Positions 46,012 to 55,999 of a stretch of 64,000 nucleotides of DNA are shown here, piece by piece. Position numbers and translations under genes: made by a program. The number at the start of each line of letters is the position of its first letter. Positions within the stretch are counted from its first letter, which is position 1. A model generated the notes under the pieces. The model ran no database searches. It saw nothing but the letters and a program-made list of their open reading frames with translations, and was not told the DNA's origin. The stretch is taken from positions 49,768,760 through 49,832,759 of the forward strand of contig CP136069.1 of assembly GCA_032622095.1 (NCBI GenBank), written 5' to 3'. This DNA is from Siphonodentalium dalli (taxonomy: Eukaryota > Mollusca > Scaphopoda > Gadilida > Siphonodentaliidae).

Positions 46012-46310
46012 ATATATATGTCAGAGTTATGGAGGCACGGACTCATTATGAGTGGTCATTGCTCATATTTGCTTAACTCAGTGAACGTGAACACATTCTC
46101 ATTTCTTATCAAAATGGCCATGTGTCGATCGGAATGGTACATCGTCTAGCCCAGACTGTAATGATCTTATCCACGACCTAACCACGTCAGCTACGGGGAC
46201 ATCCTTAAAAGGGAAGCCCTTTCACCGAGAGGTTAGGAAGCGTGTCAGTCTGAACTTGGGTTCAAACTCACTACCTTCGAAATTCTTGATCAGCCATTCG
46301 GCGACCATAC
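46012..46310 (-). mobile_element. Candidate tRNA-derived SINE
   Basis: On the minus strand the head reads GGTCGCCGAATGGCTGATCA, resembling a tRNA A-box region, followed 30 bases later by GAGTTTGAACCC, a B box with one mismatch. The body continues about 200 bp and ends in GTGCCTCCATAACTCTGACA and a short TA run. A second copy of that tail at 46375-46412 supports a defined 3' end. The A box is weak. Confidence 0.45.
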
Positions 46311-46326
46311 GATTACTGGTACTGGC

Positions 46327-46327
<1 letters not shown>

Positions 46328-46374
<47 letters not shown>
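46328..46374. repeat. (AT)n microsatellite
   Basis: About 23 AT units between the two SINE tails, in the position of a SINE 3' tail. Confidence 0.95.
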
Positions 46375-46378
<4 letters not shown>

Positions 46379-46412
46379 CAGAGTTATGGAGGCACGGACT
46401 CAGTATGAGTGT
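46375..46412 (-). mobile_element. Second SINE tail
   Basis: GTCAGAGTTATGGAGGCACG and GACTCAGTATGAGTG repeat the 3' end of the candidate SINE at 46012-46310. The body upstream is not clearly the same. Confidence 0.45.
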
Positions 46413-48174
46413 TCGGTGAATAGCAATTCTACCCACATAGGTTGCTATCTTGAAGGGTGTCCTTAGGCGCATTGGTAATGTAACAGCATGTTGTGGGGAA
46501 GATGTCGGATTAAAATCAGCCAAATTACACATTGTTTTATCAGATAGGGGAACAATATATATCTAAATGGGAAATTCCATGGATATGCTATTATGAATAT
46601 GTCGAGAGATCTGAATGTGTTTTGATGTTCAGCAGTATCATCCAGACTTTTACTGTTGATGTTTTCATCAGTAAGGATACTGCCTGTTAATACAGAACTA
46701 TAGATTAGGTGAATATCAATTGGACCCACACATTTTGATATTGCGAAGGGTTTTACAAGGCGCAATGTTAATGTGACAGCATTTTATGAGGCAAATATGT
46801 TTGGTTAAATCAGTCACTTCATACATCTTTTTGTTCAGCACTAAGTACACTACACATTTAATTGGACAGTTCCATGTAAACAAATTTTAGATGTCTTAAG
46901 GAATATTCATTTCCTAATGTAGTGACACTGTTTAGACACACTTGAGTCGATCACAAACATATAGTAGCAAATCGATTTATAAACAAGTTTGTGATCCGTT
47001 AAAATGTTTTACAATTATAATTACACATAGCTTTGGGCACAAATGTTGCTACTTACAATTGCCACATCCATGCCATATTGGGTGGCAGTCAAAGTAATTG
47101 TTGTGCGAGGGGATTGTATTTGTACTTAACAATGATTAGTGTTTTGTGATTGTTTGGAAGAGGCTTTTTAAATAAATAGCGTTTGCGTGAAAAATTAAGA
47201 ATATCTAATTTCACTCGCTATCACATCTCTAGATCATTGCAGATATGTACAGAGAATACTGTCTCCATGCAGTTTTTCGACCTACTTAGACCACAAGAAC
47301 GCGACACAGGGGAGCTACATTACTGAATATTTACAACTATAATTTTCTTCTCAATGTTGCATACATGCCGATTGTATTAGTATCTAGTAGGTTAATGTTT
47401 GATATGTTGTATTTTCCCGGTCCAAGCTATTTAAAGTTTACTTGTGAAATTTTAGGCGCCCAGGCACTGACATACGTACACACCCTCGATAACGATTGAA
47501 TCATCTGCCTCCGTGTGCATATTTGCATTTTATTTTCTCTTATCTATGTTGCTAATTAGCATATTTTCCACATACGCGCCTTTCATTTAAAGCGTAGACA
47601 TGTATTCGTAAAATTGTGATCTAATTAATGGAGCGGATATAATAGTCCCACCTATCACTGGTGTTAGGTTTGAAAGGACCGCAATGCATATTTTGATCCG
47701 ATATAGCATAATTGTGTAACTAACCCCTATAATTGCAAGGTATATTATACTTCTCAATTCCTAATATACTATGTATTAGAATGTTGACTTGTATTGCATT
47801 TTTAGATTATAAATTGAAGACTGATATTGAGACACTGATAATCAATTTTATGGATGTACAGTATTGCATGTGTATATTGGTGATTATCACATGTTACTTA
47901 CATGTACATGTATTTAGTGGGGAGTTATCAAGCTGCCCAATATATTTTGGCAAATAAACATTAATTGTATGCGAAAACCTTTGTAGAGTTCTCCCTTAGG
48001 AAGATTTACATCTTTTCAGATCTGCCAATATATAATCATACGTGTGTCTATGTATCTGTTGTGTACTTACAGCTATTGGCATTTCTAGTTGGAACTTGAG
48101 TTTGGTAAGCCGTAGTTAGCGAATGATAGGCGGCATGAATTCAGGCTAGGCATATCATTACATTTAAATATTTA
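46413..48174. other. No recognised gene
   Basis: Weakly similar blocks (AAGGGTxxxxxxAGGCGCA, GTAACAGCAT) occur at 46455 and 46743. An ACATGTACATGTA string is at 47900. No coding sequence was recognised in 1.7 kb. Confidence 0.4.
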
Positions 48175-48558
48175 CTAGCTTGTGGGCCCGACTTCGTACG
48201 GGCTGTTTCCCCTCTGCTTTCCGTCGAAAGGCGCGATTAGACCTTGAATTGACCATTTTGAAGGTCAAGGTCAGGTCGGGGTAACGATTCGACCCGCCCA
48301 AAACACACTCTCGACAAAAGTACCCCTAGGTATCAAAGTTCGTCGAAATCCTTCCGTTTTACCCGATTTGACCTTGAATTGACAATTTTGAAGGTCAAGG
48401 TCAGGTCGGGGTTACTATTTGACCCATCCAAAACACTCCCCGGACAAAAGTACCCACAGGTATCAAATTTCGTCGAAATCCGTCTGGCAGTTTTCCCGGC
48501 CATTGATAACAGACAAACAGACAGACAAACAGACAGAAGTCCCAACATATATATTAGA
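48175..48558 (-). mobile_element. Helitron-like unit 1
   Basis: 384 bp with interior GACCTTGAATTGACC / AAGGTCAAGGTCAGGTCGGG repeats, unlike units 2, 3, 5 and 6 but like the elements at 26 kb and 59 kb. The 3' hairpin is GCCCGTACGAAGTCGGGC. Confidence 0.8.
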
Positions 48559-49413
48559 CTAGCCGATGAGCCCGACGTTGTCCGGGCTATTCAAAAACCA
48601 AATTTCAAGTCGATAGCTCCACCCGTTTCCGAGAGCTCGTCTGCGCATGCGCGAAGCTGGCGTCGCACGGGATCGGCGACCCGATAAAATTCGTATCCGG
48701 GGCAAGATACATTCACATACCAATTTTCAAGTAGATAGCTCCACCCGTTTCCGAGATCTCGTCTGCGCATGGGCGAAGCTGGCGTCGCACGGGCTCGGCG
48801 ACCCGATAAAATTCGTATCCGGGGCAAGATTTCAAGTCGATAGCTCCACCCGTTTCCAGGATCTGGTCTGCGCATGCGCGAAGCTGGCGTCGCACGGGCT
48901 CGGCGACCCGATAAAATTCGTATCCGGGGCAAGATACATTCACATATCAAATCTCAAGTCGATAGCTCCACCCGTTTCCGAGATCTCGTCTGCGCATGCG
49001 CGAAGTTGGCGTCACACGGGCTCGGCGACCCGATAAAATTCGTATCCGGGGCAAGATACATTTACATAGCAAATTTCAAGTCGATAGCTCCACCCGTTTC
49101 CGAGATCTCGTCTGCGCATGCGCGATGCTGGTATCGCACGGGCTCGGCGACCCGATAAAATTCGTATCCGGGGCAAGATACATTCACATAGCAAATTTCA
49201 AATCGATAGCTCCACCCGTTTCCGAGATTTCGTCTGCGCATGCGCGAAGCGAGCACCGCACGGGCTCGCCAATACGACAACGTCCACCGCCTGGTCAAAC
49301 TACACACACGTACCAAGTTTCGTCCCGATCGATCGAGAATCGTAGATTTGTATCAATGACAGACAAACATACAGACAGACCGACAAACAGAGGTCTTCAA
49401 AATATATATGAGA
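48559..49413 (-). mobile_element. Helitron-like unit 2
   Basis: Contains about six copies of a 122-bp core repeat. Ends with hairpin, TCATCGG and CTAG. Confidence 0.8.
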
Positions 49414-50313
49414 CTAGCCGATGAGCCCGACGTTGTCCGGGCTATTCAAAAACCAAATTTCAAGTCGATAGCTCCACCCGTTTCCGAGATCTGGTCTGCG
49501 CATGCGCGAAGCTTGCGTCGCACGGGCTCGGCGACCCGATACAATTCGTATCCGGGGCAAGATACATTCAAATAGCAAATTTCAAATCGTCCGGGCTATT
49601 CAAAAACCAAATTTCAAGTCGATAGCTCCACCCGTTTCCGAGATCTGGTCTGCGCATGCGCGAAGCTGGCGTCGCACGGGCTCGTCGACCCGATAAAATT
49701 CGTATCCGGGGCAAGATACATTCACATAGCAAATTTCAAGTCGATAGCTCCACCCGTTTCCGAGATCTGGTCTGCGCATGCGCGAAGCTGGCGTCGCACG
49801 GGCTCGGCGACCCGATAAAATTCTTATCCGGGGCAAGATACATTCACATACCAAATTTCAAGTCGATAGCTCCACCCGTTTCCGAGATCTCGTCTGCGCA
49901 TGCGCGAAGCTGACGTCGCACGGGCTCGGTGACCCGATAAAATTCTTATCCGGGGCAAGATACATTCACATACCAAATTTCAAGTCGATAGCTCCACCCG
50001 TTTCCGAGATCTCGTCTGCGCATGCGCGAAGCTGGCGTCGCACGGGCTCGGCGACCCGATAAAATTCGTATCCGGGGCAAGATACATTCACATAGCAAAT
50101 TTCAAGTCGATAGCTCCACCCGTTTCCGAGATCTCGTCTGCGCATGCGCTGCACGGGCGCCGCACGGGCTCGCCAATACGACAACGTTCACCGCCTGGTC
50201 AAACTACACTCACGTACCAAGTTTCGTCCCGATCGGTCGATAATCGTAGATTTGTATTAATGACAGACAGACAGACAAACAAACAAACAGAGGTCTTCAA
50301 AATATATATGAGA
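49414..50313 (-). mobile_element. Helitron-like unit 3
   Basis: Same layout as unit 2 with about six core repeats, one followed by a short duplicated terminus (TCCGGGCTATTCAAAAACCA at about 49589), which suggests slippage or recombination between units. Confidence 0.8.
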
Positions 50314-51358
50314 CTAGCAGGTTAGCCCGCCACCGGCGGCTTGTCCGAAACATGACATTTAAAATTTTTTTTTTTTAAATTTTTTAGCTCCACGCGTTTC
50401 AATAAGAAAAATTTGTACCCGGTAGCTCCACCCGTTTCCTAGATCTGGTCTGCGCATGCGCGAAGCTGGCGTCGCACGTACTCGGCGACCCGATAAAATT
50501 TGTACCCGGCGCAAGATACATTCACATAGCAAATTTCAGGTCGATAGCTCCACCCGTTTCCGAGATCTGCCTTTCTGCATAATATTTCGAGCGATAACAT
50601 TGCATTGAAATGTCAGACTCCCATCGTGAACCTCAACACGAAGTAAACACGTGTTTCGAGCGATAACATTGCATTGAAATGACTCCCATCGTGAACCTCA
50701 AGACGACGTAAAACACGTGTTGCGTTCTAGGAAATGCACTCAATGCAGATGCTAATAACGTTGACTTCGTATATATATATATATATAATGACGTTATTAA
50801 CCCCAGCCGTGCCGTTTGAGCTGATTTTTATGACTGGGAGTGGAGTACGGGTGCTCTGAGCTTCTGGAAAACGCGTGGACGACATCGTACGTGATATTTT
50901 ACCTTTAGATAGGAAGTTTGAGCTCAATCTGTCCAGCCGTTCCCGTCCTAATGTACTATTTCGAGCGATAACAATTGTCAGACTCCCATCGTGAACCTCA
51001 ACACGAAGTAAACACGTGTTTCGAGCGATAACATTGCATTGAAGTCAGACTCCCATCGTGGACCCCCAAGACGACGTAAACACGTGTTTGTTCTGGTATA
51101 ACTTTGGAGACTCTGACTTCATATATATATATAATGACGTTATTAACCCCGGCTGTGCCGTTTGAGCTGATTTCGATGACTGGGAGTGGATAAAGGGTGC
51201 TCAGAGCTTCTCGAAAACACGATTACGGCGGTGTCGGTGGGATTTTACACTTACATACAAAATTTGATCTCAATCTGTACACGCGTTTTGGATTCTATGA
51301 AGTACACACACACACACATACACACATATATACGAAGTCTCAAATTATATAGTATAGA
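50314..51358 (-). mobile_element. Helitron-like unit 4, different interior
   Basis: The 3' end is AGCCGCCGGTGGCGGGCT, then AACCTG and CTAG. One or two 122-bp core repeats are followed by a unique interior with two copies of a block of about 350 bp (TCGAGCGATAACATTGCATT, AATGACGTTATTAACCCC). The 5' part has a (CA)n run. It is a related but distinct subfamily; a fragment with the same 3' end lies at 58283. Confidence 0.75.
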
Positions 51359-52169
51359 CTAGCCGATGAGCCCGACGTTGTCCGGGCTATTCAAAAACCA
51401 AATTTCAAGTCGATAGCTCTACCCAGCCCGACGTTGTCCGGGCTATTAAAAAACCAAATTTCAAGTCGATAGCTCTACCCGTTTCCGAGATCTGGTCTGC
51501 GCATGCGCGAAGCTGGCGTCGCACGGGCTCGGCGACCCGATAAAATTCGTATCCGGGGCAAGATACATTCACATACCAAATTTCAAGTCGATAGCTCCAC
51601 CCGTTTCCGAGATCTCGTCTGCGCATGCGCGAAGCTGGCGTCGCACGGGCTCGGCGACCCGATAAAATTCGTATCCGGGGCAATCAAAAACAAAATTTCA
51701 AGTCGATAGCTCTACCCGTTTCCGAGATCTGGTCTGCGCATGCGCGAAGCTGGCGTCGCACGGGCTCGGCGACCCGATAAAATTCGTATCCGGGGCAAGA
51801 TACATTCACATAGCAAATTTCAAGTCGATAGCTCCACCCGTTTCCGATATCTCGTCTGCGCATGCGCGAAGCTGGTGTCGCACGGGCTCGGCGACCCAAT
51901 AAAATTCGTATCCGGGGCAAGATACATTCACATAGCAAATTTCAAGTCGATAGCTCCACCCGTTTCCGAGATCTCGTCTGCGCATGCGCGAAGCGGGCGC
52001 CGCACGGGCTCGCCAATACGACAACGTTCACCGCCTGGTCAAACTACACACACGTACCAAGTTTCGTCCCGATCGGTCGAGAATCGTAGATTTGTATAAA
52101 TGACAGACAGACAAACAAACAAACAAACAAACATACATACAGACAGAGGTCTTCAAAATATATATGAGA
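51359..52169 (-). mobile_element. Helitron-like unit 5
   Basis: Layout as unit 2, with about five core repeats and a locally duplicated GCCCGACGTTGTCCGGGC terminus at about 51371 and 51427. Confidence 0.8.
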
Positions 52170-52561
52170 CTAGCCGATGAGCCCGACGTTGTCCGGGCTA
52201 TTCAAAAACCAAATTTCAAGTCGATAGTTCCACCGGTTTCCGAGATCTGGTCTGCGCATGCGCGAAGCTGGTGTCGCACGGGCTCGGCGACCCGATAAAA
52301 TTCGTATCCGGGGCAAGATACATTCACATAACAAATTTCAAGTCGATAGCTCCACCCGTTTCCGAGATCTCGTCTGCGCATGCGCGAATCGGGCGCCGCA
52401 CGGGCTCGCCAATACGACAACGACGACCGCCTGGTCAAACTACACACACGTACCAAGTTTCGTCCCGATCGGTCGAGAATCGTAGATGTGTATCAATGAC
52501 AGACATACAGACAGACAGACAGACAGACAAACACACAGAGGTCTTCAAAATATATATGAGA
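52170..52561 (-). mobile_element. Helitron-like unit 6
   Basis: The shortest 122-bp-type unit, with two core repeats. Its 5' end TCTCATATATA, preceded by A on the minus strand, marks the outer limit of the array. Confidence 0.8.
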
Positions 52562-52579
52562 TATATGAAAGGGAAAATC

Positions 52580-52745
52580 AGTTCATGAGTACATATACCA
52601 GAAGGAAAGCTCCGATGGGATTTCAACATTAATCTGGGAGTGTTATACATATACAGAGACCAGAAGGAAAACGCTGAAGGAATTTCAGTTTTGTATACAG
52701 GGTGTATTGGACATGCATATATAAGAAGGAAAACTCAGAAGGGTA
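52580..52745 (+). repeat. Tandem repeat with CAGAAGGAAA blocks, about 3 units
   Basis: ATACCAGAAGGAAAGCTC, GACCAGAAGGAAAACGCT and ATAAGAAGGAAAACTCAG recur at about 75-85 bp spacing, each followed by a GAAGGxATTT-like string. Confidence 0.5.
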
Positions 52746-53274
52746 TTTTACTAGGAGTGTCAGTCCCATACAGCTGTAAACAAGAACAACATGTCAGAAC
52801 AAATTGAAGCTGATACAATGCCTCGATTCAATGCGCATAATAGATCATCGAGTGAAAAGGATGAACAGAACATGTCACTCCTAATATAAAATAAATGTGA
52901 CGGTTTCGTATTCACCATCGAATGTGTAATTTTCTGGCCGTGTTCCGTGACCAAGCACCACTCCAATTCGAATAAAATGTCTCTGGCAATTGAAATAAGA
53001 TCTTGTACCTCCACGCCTGTCAGTTTATTTCACCATACATGTCACGCGACCTTTTCACTAACCTCAGTGCGCACACACCTGACTGGATGCACCTAAAATG
53101 CTGAATCAGCTGTTTGGCAGCAGGTTACAACATACAAGGATATTACCTGAGTTCAGTTTATCTCAATTGTAACGGTATATGTGTTATTTCCCAATACAAG
53201 ATTGCGGAACCGCTTGACCATCCGCCATGCCCGTCTAGCATTTAAACATCCTGTTCAGTAATTCGGCTGCTGCA
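52746..53274. other. No recognised gene
   Basis: A minus-strand open frame at 52760-53014 has no recognisable domain. Nothing else found. Confidence 0.35.
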
Positions 53275-53815
53275 GTTCAGTCGATTCTTGTGAACGCAGT
53301 TCAGCTCAATTTAACGAAGTCAGCAGAGTATAGGTTGTGCAAATGACTTGTAATCGATGGTACAGGGATGGATCACAATTGACCGACCTCCACCACAGTT
53401 CAACAGTTTAAAATCCCATTCAGCACTTTACGTACAGTTCAGCAGATTACCCCGAACGCAGATTGACATATTTTTAACGACGATTGTCGGGTATAGGTAA
53501 TGCAAATGACTTTTAATCGATGGACCAAAACCAAATATAGGGAGGGAATACTATTGCACCGACTTCCACCCAGTTTAAAATCACGTTCGGCACTTCATCG
53601 GATACTGTTCAGCAGATTCCCTGAAAGTAGCTTAACGTAGGATAGTCAGGTATACGTTATGCAAATGACTTGCAATCGATGGGCCATAACCAAGTACAGA
53701 GACGGAGCACAATTAACATTTTAACGGACATCAACCCGGTTCAACAGTTCAAAATCGCGTTCAGCAAATACTCGATTACAGTTTAGCAGATTCCGCCGAT
53801 CGCAGTTTAAAACCG
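53275..53815 (+). repeat. Tandem repeat, about 160-bp unit, 3 copies, with octamer-like motif
   Basis: GCAAATGACTTGTAATCGAT-like strings occur at about 53339, 53502 and 53661, spaced 159-163 bp; two of them contain ATGCAAAT. Other shared blocks are GTTCAGCAGATT and CAGTTTAAAATC. The copies are moderately diverged. Confidence 0.75.
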
Positions 53816-53842
53816 ATATTTAATCCAGTTTTTTTATTTAGA

Positions 53843-53847
<5 letters not shown>

Positions 53848-53899
<52 letters not shown>
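53848..53899. repeat. (TC)n microsatellite
   Basis: About 26 nearly uninterrupted TC units. Confidence 0.95.
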
Positions 53900-53901
<2 letters not shown>

Positions 53902-54499
53902 GAAACCCATACTTTCGGAACAGCTTGCATCTTAATCTACGCCAATATTATAATTATCAAACTGAGCGGTGTATCCTCCATCAATGAAACTACTGAAAGA
54001 TACTGAATCCGAACTTGACAGAATTTTCAAAATCCCTCAACATGCTTTATAATATTTTGCTCTAGAATACGATGGCATCCTATCTCTACCAAATATAATC
54101 GAAGCCTTATCTCATAGATCGAATACTGCCATATAATATGGAATGAGTTAAGTATTATATCTCATTACCTTATTATAGTATCCGACAAGCCAAATTTCGT
54201 GACTGTCGGACAGAATGTTGGCATCCTTGGGAGGTGTGGTAAGTGGCCCTAAAATATATCCCCACCGAATCGATCTAAACGTTTGGCTTGGGGCACCGCA
54301 CTGTCAGTCGGTTAGTAACATGATACATTAGAATGGCATAAACACTGCCACGCTTGTTCGAACTATATGATATAAAACCATGTGATATAGCTTAGGTAGA
54401 AATGCCCATTCGGGACTAAATACATATATAGAGTACACCCATTGAAATGCCGATACCATGGAAGTATATCTGATTTGATGGAATCAGACCTCTAGTTAT
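53900..54499. other. No recognised gene
   Basis: AT-rich with no recognised repeat or coding sequence. Confidence 0.35.
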
Positions 54500-54664
54500 C
54501 ATTATTATTATTATATCTTTATTTCCTCCAGACATTGAAGGTTACACAAAGAATATAACATTGTTATGCACAATATAATGAATAGATATCATAATTAAAT
54601 TTTATAGAAACAGAACACAAATAAATATGAGAAGCAAGACGTATTTACACTTATTTACAATGGT

Positions 54665-55034
54665 GGGTATGATGACGATGGTGATCATAATGATGATGAT
54701 AATGACGATGCAGGTACGATGATGATGGGATCATCATCATCATCATAATGAATATGGGAGAGAAGATTATGACGATGACGACGAAGATGTTCGTGTCAAT
54801 GATGACGTCAACGACGACGATGATGATGATGATGATGACGATGTGGTGACGATGACGATGCTGATGATGATGGTGATGACAATGTTATTAGGGATGATGA
54901 TGTTGATGATGTTGATGATGATGATGATGTGACGATGACGTCAACGACGATGATGATGATGATGATGATGATGACGATGGTGGTGACGATGACGATGCTG
55001 ATGATGATGATGATGGTGATGACAATGTTATTAG

Positions 55035-55072
<38 letters not shown>

Positions 55073-55110
55073 TTGATGACGAAGATGATGATGATGTTGA
55101 TCACTTATGA
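54665..55110. repeat. Compound (GAT)n / (GAC)n microsatellite
   Basis: Long runs of GATGATGAT with GAC and GTT interruptions. A block of roughly 130 bp, containing GACGTCAACGACGATGATGA and GTTATTAGGGATGATGATG, is duplicated. Frames of Ile, Met or His/Ser runs on both strands are repeat artefacts. Confidence 0.95.
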
Positions 55111-55261
55111 GTAGGTATAATATACAGCGGTCAGTTATAGCTTCAATCTACTTCATACCATGCAGTCAAAATGTCTATAATATTGTCGTCCGTGAGCGTA
55201 TTTGAATATAAAAATGTCTGTTCTGTTTGTTTGGACTGACTGATTTGGATTATTCAATGGA

Positions 55262-55672
55262 CTAGGACATATTTCTCTGCAAGAGTGCATTGTACCACAT
55301 CCATAATTTGACAGTAATCGTTACCATGAAGTCGAGAAAGGCGTCTATATCATCAACTGATGTACACATATCGCCAGTAATATGAGTCAAATGAAGCAAT
55401 ATCATTTCGTCCATTGAATGACCATCAATCTTAATAAAACATTCTACGCCATAACGATCAATAATATCAAAACACATATTATTTCGTAGTGATGTCAGGG
55501 AACTGCATTCAATGAGAACGTGCTGTACTTTATCAAGGTACATGTTATAGCAGTTAGGATACCGGATTAGTGCTTCGTTTAAGTACGTTGTTGCGTCGAT
55601 CACAAGTGCTGTGGTTAGATAGGAGTGTTTATTATATGAAATTTTTCGACAGAGTTGCCAAAGATCAGACAT
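55262..55672 (-). pseudogene. LINE ORF2 C-terminal fragment
   Basis: The frame includes KVQHVLIECSSLTSLRNNMC followed by FDIIDRYGVECFI and DEMILLHLTHITGD, matching the HVLFECxSLxxxR tail region of non-LTR retrotransposons. Frame changes at about 55680-55720 (FNRFRK in another frame) indicate decay. The stop follows LLQRNMS. Confidence 0.6.
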
Positions 55673-55780
55673 GTTTAGGTTGTCATATGTACCTTCCGAA
55701 ACCGATTGAATGATGGGTCAATTTCCGTTCTAATTTTCCAATCTGACTCGGCGTTGTGGTTCGAATATTAGACCACCGGA

Positions 55781-55999
55781 CGATTTTAATCAAATTCGGT
55801 GAGGTGAATCGGGGTACCCCTGCGGAATCAGAGCCGGTGTTAAAACTTCGGGGGGGGGGGGGGGTCTTCAAAATTTGGATTAAAAAAATAAAACATTTGT
55901 TAAATTGAGCAATGAGTCCAATCTATAAAAAAAAAACGTTAAATTAAATACAAACCACAATAACTAGTTTACTTTTCGTGTAGTTTCAGATGGTGTATA
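55781..55999. other. Spacer with poly-G run
   Basis: GGGGGGGGGGGGGG at about 55849-55863 recalls the hAT-like MITE ends, but no partner end was found. Confidence 0.4.

Larger units (their letters stand above)
48600..52440. repeat. 122-bp core repeats, each with an NRF1-type palindrome
   Basis: The core contains GATAGCTCCACCCGTTTCCG, CTGCGCATGCGCGAAGCTGG, CGGCGACCCGATAAAATTCG and GGGGCAAGATACATTCACAT. About 19 exact copies of GCGCATGCGC were counted by eye, plus one changed copy. The repeats are GC- and CpG-rich against an AT-rich background. Because 122 is not a multiple of 3, open frames appear on both strands and are artefacts. Confidence 0.85.
48175..52561 (-). mobile_element. Head-to-tail array of six Helitron-like (HINE) elements
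   Basis: On the minus strand each unit ends with a hairpin such as GCCCGGACAACGTCGGGC, then TCATCGG and CTAG, and the next begins TCTCATATATATTTTGAAGA or TCTA. TC at the 5' end, a hairpin shortly before CTAG at the 3' end, and insertion between A and T (A at 52562 on the minus strand, T at 48174) are the signature of Helitrons. CTAG junctions lie at 48175, 48559, 49414, 50314, 51359 and 52170. Microsatellites (CTGT)n occur near each 5' end, as in helentron-associated and pearl-type elements of molluscs. There is no Rep/helicase gene, so all are non-autonomous. Confidence 0.85.
54500..55780 (-). mobile_element. LINE 3' end containing a trinucleotide block
   Basis: On the minus strand a coding tail (55262-55672 and upstream) is followed by a long 3' region ending GGAGGAAATAAAGATATAAT then (AAT)n, a typical LINE poly-signal and tail. 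A (GAT)n-rich block at 54665-55110 lies inside the 3' region. Confidence 0.6.

Noticed and set aside
48379-52588. Many open frames of 60-140 codons on both strands
   Set aside because: They run through the 122-bp tandem repeats. The same peptides recur in shifted frames on both strands, which is expected of a repeat without stops, not of genes.
52760-53014. Open frame of 84 codons on the minus strand
   Set aside because: No recognisable domain, no splice context and no second copy; length is within chance for the composition.
54808-55114. Long Ile/Ser/His- and Met/Thr-rich frames
   Set aside because: They are translations of the (GAT)n microsatellite.
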